64,000 nt of DNA from Bradyrhizobium sp. AZCC 2262 (GTDB lineage Bacteria > Pseudomonadota > Alphaproteobacteria > Rhizobiales > Xanthobacteraceae): NCBI RefSeq assembly GCF_036924535.1, contig NZ_JAZHRT010000001.1:8494001-8558000 (forward strand), written 5' to 3'. The notes below the pieces were generated by a model. That model saw only the letters and a list, made by a program, of their open reading frames with translations, was not told the DNA's origin and made no database searches. This document shows, in pieces, positions 50,954-60,439 of the stretch (the stretch's first letter is position 1; each line of letters begins with the position of its first letter). The position numbers and the translations under genes are program-made.

Positions 50954-52273
50954 TCAGCCTTCTGCCGCCGGGGGCCTCGCCGCGAGCATGAGCCTGCGGC
51001 GATGGATCGAACCTTCCAGCCGATTGGCCATCGAGACCAGCGTCGAGATATCCTGCGCGTTTTCGCTTCTGATCGCGTTCGCCATCTCGGCATCCAGCGC
51101 CGCGTCGACCTGACTTTCGATTTCGGCCAGTTCGGCGTCTGTCGTCACCTCCCTTATTCGCCGCGGCAAGGCGAACAAGGTCTTCATGACAGCTTCCTCC
51201 GGCGTCGGCCGCTCAATCCCGAGAAACCGCCAGGCGGCTGCAAGGATCGAAGCCAACGCCCCCAACACCATCGGCGTCAGATAGATCCAGTTGCTCCATC
51301 TATCCATGAAGCTTTGCTGAGTGCCGTTGTAGAATGCTGCAGCCCCCGGGTGGACCGGAATATAGGCGTCAGGATCGGTATCGGGGGCTGTCAGTGCGGC
51401 CAGCAACGGCTGATCCCGCACGAGGTCGTTGCGTGCGTTGATGAGTGCCTGTGTCAGGGCCGTGATCACGTCGGGGTCGAGCTTCTTGTTGGCGACGAGA
51501 TAGGAGCCGACGCGCAGCGTGGTCAGGTCGGCGTCCGGGACCGGCGGATTGCCCCTTAGCGTCCCGAGCGGAATATCAAAACTCTCATAGGCGCCGTCCA
51601 CATCTGCAATGGCGCCGGCGGACTCGACCGGGATCAAGGTTGGAAAGGAGTCGTGGCTGCCACGGAAGAAGCGCCGCACGAGCGACAGATATTTTTCGTT
51701 GAGGGGAACGACCACCAGGAATGCGCTGGCTTCCTTCGACTGGATCGCGCGCGGCGTATCCGCCGGCGCGATATTCTTGAAAATGACCTTGTCGGCGAGA
51801 TCATATTCCTTTTTCAGGGCATCGACGATCCTTTGGTTGATCTCGCCGCCGACCACGCCAACGGTGTGACCTCTCAATTTCTCAATGCTTGTCAGCGCCG
51901 TGCCGGGCGCGAGGATCATCAATACCGATTTGTTGACCAGCACGACGCTTCGCGCCTGGGAGAGATCGCCGACATCGGCTCGAACGATGGCCAAGTCCGC
52001 TTTTCCGGCGGCAAACATCTTTGCGGAATCCAGCACGCTGTCCGTCGGCACGACGGTGACTCGTACGGGAGACTTCGCTGCATCAAGCCGGCCGGCGATG
52101 ATCGAGGCGACCTTGCTTGCCTCGCCGTCGAACGACCCCACCGCAAGGCTCAGCGTTACCGGCTTCGAATAATACCGATACGCGACAAGGCCAGCGCCAA
52201 GGGCGATGCCAACGAGGCCCGTCAAAAGCACGACGCGAGCCCAGAGCGGCAGCGGTGCGGAAAAATTCTTCAT
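50954..52273 (-). CDS. TAXI-family TRAP transporter solute-binding protein, membrane-anchored
   Basis: A 439-residue protein. An N-terminal membrane segment (ARVVLLTGLVGIALGAGLVAY) is followed by a TAXI-type binding domain (VTLSLAVGSFDGEASKV; DLAIVRADVGDLSQA; GHTVGVVGGEINQRIVDALK). A second membrane segment lies near residue 340 (YLTPMVLGALASILAAAW), then a cytoplasmic helical tail of about 70 residues. This double-anchored layout differs from free periplasmic TAXI receptors. No TRAP permease gene is adjacent. The frame extends upstream to 52387, but the ATG at 52273 fits best. Confidence 0.82.
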   Translation of the reverse strand: MKNFSAPLPLWARVVLLTGLVGIALGAGLVAYRYYSKPVTLSLAVGSFDGEASKVASIIAGRLDAAKSPVRVTVVPTDSVLDSAKMFAAGKADLAIVRADVGDLSQARSVVLVNKSVLMILAPGTALTSIEKLRGHTVGVVGGEINQRIVDALKKEYDLADKVIFKNIAPADTPRAIQSKEASAFLVVVPLNEKYLSLVRRFFRGSHDSFPTLIPVESAGAIADVDGAYESFDIPLGTLRGNPPVPDADLTTLRVGSYLVANKKLDPDVITALTQALINARNDLVRDQPLLAALTAPDTDPDAYIPVHPGAAAFYNGTQQSFMDRWSNWIYLTPMVLGALASILAAAWRFLGIERPTPEEAVMKTLFALPRRIREVTTDAELAEIESQVDAALDAEMANAIRSENAQDISTLVSMANRLEGSIHRRRLMLAARPPAAEG

Positions 52274-52447
52274 GCGTCTCGGACCATTGCGCGCCTGGTT
52301 TGCAAGCGGTCGATGCTGGCATATCGTTCGCGATCCGCAAAGCCCGCGCCATGGTCGGGACCGGCAGCGAGCCGACCGCTGGGCCACGAGGGCGGATCAC
52401 AGCGATCGGAACGCAGGCGCATCCGGTCAAGGCCGGATCTCGTCAGC

Positions 52448-52657
52448 TCAGGTGCAGCGGCGAACCTTGACGCCGTCCACCACCACGGTCCTGCAGACCA
52501 CGGCAGGCTTGCGGACGACGGCTGCGCCGCCGGCTCCGGCGCAGCCGGCCCGAACGACGCCGCGGGCGCAGACGACCGCGTTGGCCTCGGTGGTTTCGAA
52601 CGTCATGGTGGCAGAAAAGGACAGCAAGGCGGCTGCGATCAGCAAAAAGGAACGCAT
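52448..52657 (-). CDS. Small exported Cys-containing protein, unknown function
   Basis: A 69-residue protein with a signal peptide (MRSFLLIAAALLSFSATM) and a mature part of about 43 residues with four Cys (VVCARGVVRAGCAG; VVCRTVVVDGVKVRRCT). GGGAGA precedes the ATG. Two disulfides are likely. I do not recognise a named family, though the VCARG...RAGCAG pattern looks like a conserved small periplasmic protein. Confidence 0.7.
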   Translation of the reverse strand: MRSFLLIAAALLSFSATMTFETTEANAVVCARGVVRAGCAGAGGAAVVRKPAVVCRTVVVDGVKVRRCT

Positions 52658-52803
52658 ATAAAATCTCCCGGACTGGTTGATATTCAGGTTTTGAAAGTTT
52701 TTTCTCGAAAGTTATTTGGCAAGGTTCTGCGGATGCCTGTCGCGGCGTGCGCGCACACCGATCTCGTTTCGGTCGTCGGCCGGCACGAACGCCAGCCGCC
52801 TCT

Positions 52804-53028
52804 TCATTTCTTCTCTGCCGCGGCAAGCACCTTCTTGCAGGCCGGCGTGATCTTGTCGCTCTCCTTGGCGAGGCAGGCGATAATGCGTCCACCGCCCGGG
52901 GTGACGCCTTTGCAATATTTCTCGTAGTCGCCCATGCAGGCGCTGCGCTGTTCGGCGGTCAACTCCTGCGCCGATGCGGCCTGCGACATGCAGAGCACGG
53001 CGGTGGCGATCAGGATGGCGCGTAGCAT
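52804..53028 (-). CDS. Exported single Cys-rich-repeat protein
   Basis: A 74-residue protein: signal peptide ILIATAVLCMSQAASA, then one Cys-rich repeat of the GLG1 type (ACMGDYEKYCKGVTPGGG, then IIACLAKESDKITPACKKVL). Cys spacing matches each of three repeats in the 262-residue protein encoded at 53560-54348. GGGAGAAAA precedes the ATG. The function in bacteria is unknown. Confidence 0.82.
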   Translation of the reverse strand: MLRAILIATAVLCMSQAASAQELTAEQRSACMGDYEKYCKGVTPGGGRIIACLAKESDKITPACKKVLAAAEKK

Positions 53029-53158
53029 CGATTTTCTCCCTTCGTTATGGAGGCCGATCGTTGAGGTGAGTATCCGCGGATCGAGATGCCGGCCTTCTTG
53101 CTTCTTGATCGCGGACCCGCTGTAGTGAAGCTCCCGTTCACCGCTGCAAGGAAAACCC

Positions 53159-53515
53159 ATGGCGCAGGTCAGGGCGAAATGGCTGGCGTTCTATGCCGAA
53201 CATGTCGAGCCGGTTTCCAAGGAAATATTCTCTCACGTCGAAAAGATGATCATCGGAACGTTGATCGTATCGGCCGGCGCCCATGTATCGAGCGCAGAGC
53301 CGTTGATCGTTCTGTTTGGCTATCTGCGCCATGGTCTCATCGGCCGCGGCGTCATGCTGTTCGGCGTTATTCTGCTGGTGCTGAATTTCGTCGACGGTCT
53401 GTACAAGCTCGCCAAGCTCAATTGGCATATTGCGTACCAAATCCTGATGACGATCCTGTATTTCGCGCTTTCGGTGCGGCTCATTCAGCTCATCCTCGCC
53501 TTTCGCGGCGAGTGA
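53159..53515 (+). CDS. Small membrane protein, unknown function
   Basis: A 118-residue protein with a soluble N-terminal helix (VRAKWLAFYAEHVEPVSKEI) and three likely membrane segments (IIGTLIVSAGAHV; VMLFGVILLVLNFVDGLY; ILMTILYFALSVRLIQLIL). AAGGAAAA precedes the ATG. I do not recognise the family. It lies between two Cys-rich-repeat genes on the opposite strand. Confidence 0.65.
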   Translation: MAQVRAKWLAFYAEHVEPVSKEIFSHVEKMIIGTLIVSAGAHVSSAEPLIVLFGYLRHGLIGRGVMLFGVILLVLNFVDGLYKLAKLNWHIAYQILMTILYFALSVRLIQLILAFRGE

Positions 53516-53559
53516 CCGGCGGTCCCCGGATCAGTGAAGGACCGCCCGCAGGCGTGTGA

Positions 53560-54348
53560 TTATCGCGCCGCGAACTGGGACAGCACGTCCTTGCAGGCCG
53601 GCGAGAGCTGGGCGGCGTTGGTCGCCAGACACTGCACGATCCGGCCGCCGCCAGGCGGCACGCCGCCGCAAATCGAGCGGACGTCGGCGCCGCAAGCCGA
53701 CCGCAGCACCAACAGTTCTTCACGCGGCCGCATCGGCCGCAGCACGATCACAGTCGGCGCCGCCGGTGCTGCGGCAGCCGCCGCTGCCGGCGCCGCGCCT
53801 GCCGCGGGAGCTCCACCGCCGCTGGCGGCGGAGACGGCTTTCTCGCAACCGGCTGAAAGCTTAGCCTTGTTCTTTTCGAGGCATTGCAGCGCCGGAGCTC
53901 CGCCGGTCGGCACGCCCGCGCAGACCTTCGGATAATCGGAACGGCACGCGCTGCGGATGGCGGAAATCTGGGCGCTGGTCGGCTGTCCCGCGGGCGCAGC
54001 GGCTGCAGCCGTTGGCTCGGCCGCCTTCGGCGCGGTTGTCGTCGCCGCTGCTTTCGGTGCAGCGGTGTCGGCCGGCTTGGCTGTCGCTGGCGCTTCCACG
54101 GCGCGCACCGCGCTCTGGCAGCTCGATGAAAGGCTCGACATATTCTTCTGCAGGCATTGCAGCGAGGCCTCGCCGCCCGGAGGTACGCTGGAGCAATGCG
54201 CTATGTAATCGGAGCGGCACTGGGATTTGATGGCGTCGCGCTGCGCCTGGCTCGGCGCTTGCGCAAACGCGGGTGCTGCTGTTGCCAGTATCGCGGCAAC
54301 CGAAAGCCACGGCGCAAGCCTGCTCGCACGTTTCAACGTGTTGATCAT
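53560..54348 (-). CDS. Exported protein with three Cys-rich repeats
   Basis: A 262-residue exported protein: signal peptide WLSVAAILATAAPAFAQ, then three Cys-rich repeats of about 40 residues (CRSDYIAHCSSVPPGG; CRSDYPKVCAGVPTGG; CGADVRSICGGVPPGG), each ending QCLxxN...L...C. Ala/Pro-rich linkers (AAAAAAAPAAP type) separate them, so the repeats are flexibly tethered. Each repeat likely forms two disulfides. A periplasmic or surface role is inferred; no enzyme motif is visible. Confidence 0.83.
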   Translation of the reverse strand: MINTLKRASRLAPWLSVAAILATAAPAFAQAPSQAQRDAIKSQCRSDYIAHCSSVPPGGEASLQCLQKNMSSLSSSCQSAVRAVEAPATAKPADTAAPKAAATTTAPKAAEPTAAAAAPAGQPTSAQISAIRSACRSDYPKVCAGVPTGGAPALQCLEKNKAKLSAGCEKAVSAASGGGAPAAGAAPAAAAAAAPAAPTVIVLRPMRPREELLVLRSACGADVRSICGGVPPGGGRIVQCLATNAAQLSPACKDVLSQFAAR

Positions 54349-54546
54349 TTGAATAAATCCTTTTGTCGTCGCAGGAAGCCTGCCGCTTCAACCGCAGTGA
54401 AATTTCACAGTAAAAATTCTAACGGCCCGCATCATTTTCGCTTTCGGGTTTCACTGCAAGCGGATTGTTGCTATTTTCATGGGGTGGCGCCGAACGCCGA
54501 TTTCTGAATAGACATTTTTCTGAACAACCCAATTGAGGCACGAAAA

Positions 54547-55749
54547 ATGAAGCCGATGCGTTCGCCTGCACGCCTGAGTCCACACCGCACCATCGGACAG
54601 GGAGCCGCTTCGGTCCGGCGCGCGGCATTCGCAATCGCCGCGATGGGTATGTTAAGTGCCTGCGAACAAAATACTTTTGTTCCGCCGCCGCCGGCGAAAG
54701 TGGATGTGGCGGTGCCGCTACAACGGTCTTTCACGCGCTATCTGGAGGCGACCGGCAATACGGCCGCGATCAAGAATGTCGATCTGGTTGCGCGCGTGCA
54801 GGGCTTTCTGCAATCGATCAACTACAAGGATGGCGCCTTTGTGAAGGAAGGCACGTCGCTGTTCACGATCGAGCCGGATACCTACAAGCTGAAGCTCGAA
54901 CAGGCGCAGGCGGCGGAAACAGGCGCTCAGGCAACGGTGAGGCAGGCCGAGGCGGACTTCAAGCGCCAGCAGGAGTTGGTGCAGCGGCAAGCCGTTTCCC
55001 AGGCAACGCTGGATACTTCCACCTCGACGCGCGACAATGCGCAGGCGAGCCTGCTTCAGGCCCAGGTCAATACCAAGATTGCGGCGGTCAATTACGGTTA
55101 TACCAATGTGACCGCGCCGTTTGACGGCGTCGTCAGCGCGCATCTCGTTTCCGTCGGCGAACTCGTCGGTGCTTCGTCGCCGACGCAACTCGCCACCATC
55201 GTGGCGCTCGATCCGATCTGGGTGAATTTCAACGTCAACGAACAGGACGTGCTGCGGATCCGGGCGGAAGCCCGCCGGCGCGGGCTGACGGCTGATGATC
55301 TCAGGCAGTTGCCGGTCGAGGTCGGGCTGCAGACCGAAACCGGCTTTCCGCACAAGGGCAGGCTCGACTATGCGGCCGCAACGCTTAACCAGTCGACCGG
55401 TACGCTTCCGGTGCGCGGTGTGCTGCCGAATTCGGACCGTACCTTGTTGCCGGGATTCTTCGTCCGGGTCCGCGTCCCCGTGGATCAGGTGCAGAATGCG
55501 CTGTTCGTGCCCGACGTTGCCCTCGGCAGCGATCAGGCCGGACGATACCTGCTGGTCGTGAACGGTGAAAATATCGTCGAGCAGCGCAAGGTGCGAACCG
55601 GGCCGCTGGAGGACGGGCTGCGCGTCATCGAGGAGGGCCTGAAGGCCGACGACCGCGTTATCACCGCCGGGCTGCTGCGCGCGATTCCCGGCCAGAAAGT
55701 CGATCCGCAACTGAAGACAATCGAAGCGCAGCCGGCTGCGGCCCAGTAG
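54547..55749 (+). CDS. RND efflux membrane fusion protein (AcrA/MexA type)
   Basis: A 400-residue lipoprotein adaptor. The lipobox is LSAC, followed by a Pro-rich spacer (FVPPPPAKVDVAVP). The lipoyl half-motifs (VARVQGFLQSINYKDGAFVKEG and VTAPFDGVVSAHLVSVGELV, quoted only in part: GFLQSINYKDG, FDGVVSAHLVSVGE) flank a coiled-coil hairpin (AQAAETGAQATVRQAEADF). It links the inner-membrane pump to an outer-membrane channel. The pump gene follows at 9 bp. No regulator or TolC-type gene is adjacent. Confidence 0.92.
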   Translation: MKPMRSPARLSPHRTIGQGAASVRRAAFAIAAMGMLSACEQNTFVPPPPAKVDVAVPLQRSFTRYLEATGNTAAIKNVDLVARVQGFLQSINYKDGAFVKEGTSLFTIEPDTYKLKLEQAQAAETGAQATVRQAEADFKRQQELVQRQAVSQATLDTSTSTRDNAQASLLQAQVNTKIAAVNYGYTNVTAPFDGVVSAHLVSVGELVGASSPTQLATIVALDPIWVNFNVNEQDVLRIRAEARRRGLTADDLRQLPVEVGLQTETGFPHKGRLDYAAATLNQSTGTLPVRGVLPNSDRTLLPGFFVRVRVPVDQVQNALFVPDVALGSDQAGRYLLVVNGENIVEQRKVRTGPLEDGLRVIEEGLKADDRVITAGLLRAIPGQKVDPQLKTIEAQPAAAQ

Positions 55750-55758
55750 GAGCCGCCC

Positions 55759-58700
55759 ATGATTTCGAAGTTCTTTATCGAGCGGCCCGTTCTCTCGAAC
55801 GTCATCGCGATCCTGATGATCTTGATCGGCGGCGTCTGCCTGTTCCGGCTGGCGGTTGCCCAATATCCCGACGTCGTGCCGCCCACGGTTCAGGTTACCA
55901 CCCGCTATCCCGGCGCCAGCGCGAAAACCGTGATCGACACGGTGGCGCTGCCGATCGAGCAGCAGGTCAACGGCGTCGAGGACATGCTGTACATGCAGTC
56001 CTACAGCGGCGCCGACGGTTCCTATTCGCTGACGGTGACGTTCAAGATCGGCACCGACCTCAACTTCGCGCAGGTGCTGGTGCAGAACCGGGTGTCGAGC
56101 GCGCTGTCGCAGCTGCCGCAGTCGGTGCAGAGCCAGGGCGTCACCGTGCAGAAGAAGTCGACGGCGATCCTGCTGTTCGTGACGCTGACGTCGCCGAAAT
56201 CGACCTATGACAGTCTGTTCCTGAGCAACTACGCCACCATCAATATCCGTGACGAGCTGTCGCGTCTGCCCGGTGTCGGCAACGTCACGGTGTTCGGCGC
56301 CGGCCAGTATTCGATGCGGGTCTGGCTCGATCCGAACAAGCTGTATGCGCGCAACCTGATGCCGCAAGACGTTATTTCGGCGATCCAGCAACAGAGCCAG
56401 CAGGTCACCGCGGGCCAGGTCGGCGCGCCGCCGGCTCCTGCAGGACAGGCGTTTCAATATACCCTGAATGTCAGCGGACGGCTCGACGACACCAGCGAGT
56501 TCGAAAACGTGATCGTCAAGACCGGCACCAGCGGTGACGTCACGCGTGTGCACGACGTCGGCTGGGTCGAACTCGGCGCCCAGACCTACAGCCAGATCTT
56601 TTCGCTCAACAACAAGCCGGCCACCGGCATCGGCGTGTTCCAGTCGCCCGGCGCCAATGCGCTCGAGGTCGAGCAGGCCGTCAAGAAGAAGATGGAGGTG
56701 CTGGCGAAGGCGTTTCCGCAGGATGTGGTTTACGACGCGCCGTTCGACACCACCAAGTTCGTCTCGGAGTCGATCAACGAGGTCTACAAGACCTTGATCG
56801 AGGCGGGCCTTCTCGTGCTGGTCGTGATCCTGATCTTCCTGCAGGACTGGCGCGCAATGCTGGTGCCGGCGACGACCGTGCCGGTGACCATCATCGGCGC
56901 TTTCGCGGCCATGGCAGCGCTTGGCTTCACCGTCAATATCTCGACGCTGTTTGCGATCGTGCTGGCGATCGGCATCGTGGTCGACGACGCCATCGTCGTG
57001 GTCGAGGGCGCGGCCCACAATATCGAGAAGGGCATGTCCGGCCATGACGCGGCGATCAGCGCGATGGACGCGCTATTCGCGCCGATCATCGGCATCACGC
57101 TGGTGTTGATCTCGGTGTTTTTGCCTTCGGCCTTCCTGCCGGGGTTGACCGGGCGGATGTACGCGCAATTCGCGCTGGTGATTGCCGCGACCGCGCTGCT
57201 CAGCGCCATCAATGCGGCGACGCTGAAGCCGACGCAGTGTGCGCTGTGGCTGCGCCGGCCCGCGCCCCCGGAACAGCGCAACTTCTTCTACCGCGGCTTC
57301 AATGCGGTCTATAACCGCGTCGAGGCGGCCTACAGCCGGCTGATCGGCCGGCTGGTCGCGCACAGCAATGTGTCGGTGATCGCAGCGCTGATCCTGATCG
57401 CGATCAGCGGTTATGGGCTGTCGCGGGTGCCGACCGGCTTCATTCCGATCGAGGACCAGGGCTATCTGCTGGTGGCGGTGCAATTGCCCGATGGCGCCGC
57501 GCTGGATCGGACCCAGCATGTGCTCACCCGGGTCAGTGAGATCACCAGCAAGACGGCAGGCGTCGATCAGGTGATCACCATTGCCGGCATTTCCGCGCTC
57601 GACAATTCCTCGAGCCTCGCCAATGCCGGCGTGGCCTATCTGATCCTGAAGGAGTGGAGTGCGCGGGGACCGGGCGAGGACCTGCGCTCGCTGTTCGTCG
57701 GATTGAACGAAAAACTATCCGTCATCGAGGAGGCGCGGATCCTGGTGGTGCCGCCGCCGCCGATCCAGGGCATCGGCAATGCCGCCGGCTTTGCGATGCA
57801 GGTCCAGCTCCGCGACGGCAATTCCGATTTCAGTAAGTTGCAGGCGATCACCGGCGCGGTCGTCGCCAATGCGTCGACACAGAGCGCGCTGCAGCGGGTG
57901 AGTTCGCCGTTCCGCGCGACGGTGCCGCAGTTCGACATCGAGGTGGACCGGATCAAGACCCAGACCCTGCATGTCACGACCGACCAGATCTTCTCGACGC
58001 TGTCGTCCTACATGGGTTCGACCTTCGTCAACCAGTTCAACAAGTTCGGCCGTACCTTCCAGGTCTATGCGCAGGCAGATGCGCAATTCCGCCTGACGCC
58101 GCGCGACATGCAAAACATGATGGTGCGCAACAGCAATGGCGACATGATTCCGCTCGGCACGGTGGCGACGATCACGCCCTCGGTCGGCCCGTCGCTGATC
58201 AGCCTGTACAATCTCTATCCTTCCTCAACCATCATCGGCCTGCCGGCGACGGGTTACAGCTCGGGTCAGTCGATGAATCTGATGGAGCAGATTGCCGCCA
58301 AAACCCTGCCGCCCGGCACGGGCTTCGAGTGGACCGCGATGTCGTACCAGGAGAAGGTCGTCGGCGGCCAGATCTACTGGGCGTTCGGCCTGGCCCTGCT
58401 GCTGGTCTACCTCGTGCTGGCCGGACAATATGAAAGCTGGTACGCGCCGATATCGGTGATTCTCGCGGTGCCGCTGTCCTTGCTCGGCCCGATGATCGTG
58501 CTGACTGGGTTGCGGATCGACAACAACCTCTATACCCAGATCGGCATCATCCTGTTGATCGCGCTGTCGGCCAAGAACGCCATCCTGATCGTCGAGGTGG
58601 CGCTGGAGCTGCACGTGCGCGATCGCAAGCCGTTGCTGGAATCCGCCGTCGAGGCGGCGCGAGCCCGGTTCCGGCCGATCCTGATGACGTCGTTTGCTTT

Positions 58701-58923
58701 CATCTTCGGCATGCTCCCGCTGGTGCTCGCGACCGGCGCCGGCGCCAATGCGCGGAAATCGATCGGCATCACGGCATTCTCCGGCATGCTGGCCTCCACC
58801 TGCCTGGCCGTGCTGTTTGTGCCGACGTTCTTTGTCGTGATCCAGCGGTTCGAGAACTGGCTCAAGGAGCGCAAGGTGAAGAAGGCGGGGCAGGCGGCGC
58901 CGCAGGCGCCCGCAGCGCACTAG
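55759..58923 (+). CDS. RND multidrug efflux pump (AcrB/MexB type)
   Basis: A 1054-residue HAE1-family proton-driven pump. N-terminal ISKFFIERPVLSNVIAILM is typical; the TM4 proton-relay Asp pair is present in AIGIVVDDAIVVVEG; TM10-12 are intact (LVLAGQYESWYAPISVIL; IGIILLIALSAKNAILIVE). Both large periplasmic loops are complete. It expels hydrophobic compounds as a trimer. The stop lies 3 bp beyond the start of a small antisense oxidoreductase remnant. Confidence 0.95.
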   Translation: MISKFFIERPVLSNVIAILMILIGGVCLFRLAVAQYPDVVPPTVQVTTRYPGASAKTVIDTVALPIEQQVNGVEDMLYMQSYSGADGSYSLTVTFKIGTDLNFAQVLVQNRVSSALSQLPQSVQSQGVTVQKKSTAILLFVTLTSPKSTYDSLFLSNYATINIRDELSRLPGVGNVTVFGAGQYSMRVWLDPNKLYARNLMPQDVISAIQQQSQQVTAGQVGAPPAPAGQAFQYTLNVSGRLDDTSEFENVIVKTGTSGDVTRVHDVGWVELGAQTYSQIFSLNNKPATGIGVFQSPGANALEVEQAVKKKMEVLAKAFPQDVVYDAPFDTTKFVSESINEVYKTLIEAGLLVLVVILIFLQDWRAMLVPATTVPVTIIGAFAAMAALGFTVNISTLFAIVLAIGIVVDDAIVVVEGAAHNIEKGMSGHDAAISAMDALFAPIIGITLVLISVFLPSAFLPGLTGRMYAQFALVIAATALLSAINAATLKPTQCALWLRRPAPPEQRNFFYRGFNAVYNRVEAAYSRLIGRLVAHSNVSVIAALILIAISGYGLSRVPTGFIPIEDQGYLLVAVQLPDGAALDRTQHVLTRVSEITSKTAGVDQVITIAGISALDNSSSLANAGVAYLILKEWSARGPGEDLRSLFVGLNEKLSVIEEARILVVPPPPIQGIGNAAGFAMQVQLRDGNSDFSKLQAITGAVVANASTQSALQRVSSPFRATVPQFDIEVDRIKTQTLHVTTDQIFSTLSSYMGSTFVNQFNKFGRTFQVYAQADAQFRLTPRDMQNMMVRNSNGDMIPLGTVATITPSVGPSLISLYNLYPSSTIIGLPATGYSSGQSMNLMEQIAAKTLPPGTGFEWTAMSYQEKVVGGQIYWAFGLALLLVYLVLAGQYESWYAPISVILAVPLSLLGPMIVLTGLRIDNNLYTQIGIILLIALSAKNAILIVEVALELHVRDRKPLLESAVEAARARFRPILMTSFAFIFGMLPLVLATGAGANARKSIGITAFSGMLASTCLAVLFVPTFFVVIQRFENWLKERKVKKAGQAAPQAPAAH

Positions 58924-58995
58924 GCAACGATTTGTCCGCCGTCCGGGCCAATCGAAGCGCGAGCCGGCGTGTTCTCCAGCCCATCGATCAGCGTC
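58920..58995 (-). pseudogene. Possible C-terminal remnant of an MDR oxidoreductase
   Basis: The minus strand reads GTLIDGLENTPARAS... and then stops, close to the conserved C-terminal phrase VIDGIENTPKALIG of the MDR oxidoreductase encoded at 60440-61441. No other part of such a gene is found up to 59187, so only the tail survives. The match is short (about 10 residues) and chance cannot be ruled out. Confidence 0.35.
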
Positions 58996-59186
58996 CCTCT
59001 GCAATTTGAGGTCGCCTGACGTGACCCGGGACCCCAATGCAAAACCGGTCTCACAGATAAGATCCTGACAGGCTGCACGGACCAGTATAGGCTGCAACTT
59101 CTGCGTCTGGTTCCAAACCGCGGCCCGTCCACCGGCTGCTGTTTGAAGAATGAAAAAACAAACGAGAAAAAAGTGGAGGAAATTTC

Positions 59187-60305
59187 ATGACCACCCGCCG
59201 TAATTTTCTGAAGACCGGTGGCGCTGCTGTCGCGGGCGGCGTCGTCTTCTGTAGCTACGGTCTGCTACGCAGCGTGCAGGCCCGCCAGACCCTGCCGGTC
59301 AGGGTTGGCGGACAACGGGTCAGAACGATCGACGTGCACGCCCACTGCCACTTCCGTGAAGCCGGCGCGTTGCTCGGTCCCCAAGCGGCCTCCGTCCAGC
59401 TTCCACCGGTCAACGGCGCCGAAGAGGCTTTCATCGAAATTGACAAGCGGCTTGCCGCCATGGATGCGCAGGCCGTCGACATGGAGGTGCTGTCGATCAA
59501 TCCGTTCTGGTACGACCGCGAGCGCGACCTGGCCGGCCAGATAGTGAAGATACAGAACGAAAAGCTGGCTGAGCTCTGTGCCTCAAAGCCAGACCGGTTT
59601 GCCGGTTTCGCTTCGCTGACGTTGCAGGCGCCCGATCTTGCGGTGCAGGAACTCGACATCGCGGTGAGGAAGCAGGGTTTGAAGGGAGCCGCGATCGGTG
59701 ATTCCGTCAACGGCGTCGAATTCTCCGATCCGAAATTCCATCCGGTATGGGCTAAGGCGGAAGAACTCGGCGTGCCCCTGTTCATTCACCCGCAGGGCAT
59801 ACCCGAACTCAACAAGCGACTCTCCGGCGACGGCTGGCTTGGCAACACAATAGGCAATCCGTTGGCAACGACGATCGCGCTCTCTCATCTGATCTTCGAG
59901 GGTACCTTCGATCGCTTTCCCGGGCTGAAAGTGATCGCGGCCCATGGCGGCGGCTTCCTGCCCTCCTACGCCGATCGTTCGGACCATGCCTGCCTGGTTG
60001 GTCCCAAAGGCTGCAATCCGGCAGTGCAGCTCAAGAAAAAGCCGACCGAGTACCTCAAGCAGATTTATTTCGATTCCCTGATTTTCTCACCGGAAGCGAT
60101 CCGTCATCTGGTGGCCCAGGTCGGCGCCAGCCAGATCGTGCTGGGCAGCGACTATCCCTATCCGTGGCAGCTCGCGCCGGTGGACCATATTTTCGAGTCG
60201 GCGTCGCTGAGCGACGACGAAAAGGCAGACATCCTCGGCCGCACCGCGGAAAGACTGTTCGATCTGAAGGCCCAGACGATCGGGACAGGCACGATGAAGC
60301 AATGA
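59187..60305 (+). CDS. Tat-exported amidohydrolase (ACMSD-like)
   Basis: A 372-residue amidohydrolase_2 protein with a twin-arginine signal (TTRRNFLKTGGAAVAGGVV). Metal-site motifs: DVHAHCHF near the N-terminus, FIHPQG, AAHGGGFLPSYADR and the catalytic Asp in VLGSDYPY. The family splits carboxyl groups from, or hydrolyses, aromatic acids (ACMSD, gamma-resorcylate decarboxylase). Export to the periplasm is unusual for decarboxylases, so a hydrolase role is also possible. Lone gene after the RND pump. Confidence 0.88.
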   Translation: MTTRRNFLKTGGAAVAGGVVFCSYGLLRSVQARQTLPVRVGGQRVRTIDVHAHCHFREAGALLGPQAASVQLPPVNGAEEAFIEIDKRLAAMDAQAVDMEVLSINPFWYDRERDLAGQIVKIQNEKLAELCASKPDRFAGFASLTLQAPDLAVQELDIAVRKQGLKGAAIGDSVNGVEFSDPKFHPVWAKAEELGVPLFIHPQGIPELNKRLSGDGWLGNTIGNPLATTIALSHLIFEGTFDRFPGLKVIAAHGGGFLPSYADRSDHACLVGPKGCNPAVQLKKKPTEYLKQIYFDSLIFSPEAIRHLVAQVGASQIVLGSDYPYPWQLAPVDHIFESASLSDDEKADILGRTAERLFDLKAQTIGTGTMKQ

Positions 60306-60439
60306 TCCTTCCTTCCCGGAAGGGGAAGGAATGACCAAAGCGCCAGCGGCGAAGCTGCAAGTCGTCGCTGGCGCCGGTTCCTCGATAGCGACCTCGACTG
60401 AAGGCCTGCCCCTCGGAGCGGGAAGAGAACGAGGAAAAC

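Noticed and set aside
54718..57045. A 775-codon open frame antisense to the RND pump genes
   Set aside because: It lies wholly opposite two clearly conserved genes, has no recognisable domain, and long antisense frames are expected in GC-rich coding DNA.
60306..60331. CCTTCC...GGAAGG hairpin after the amidohydrolase gene as an intrinsic terminator
   Set aside because: The stem includes wobble pairs and is not followed by a T run, so it cannot be called with confidence.
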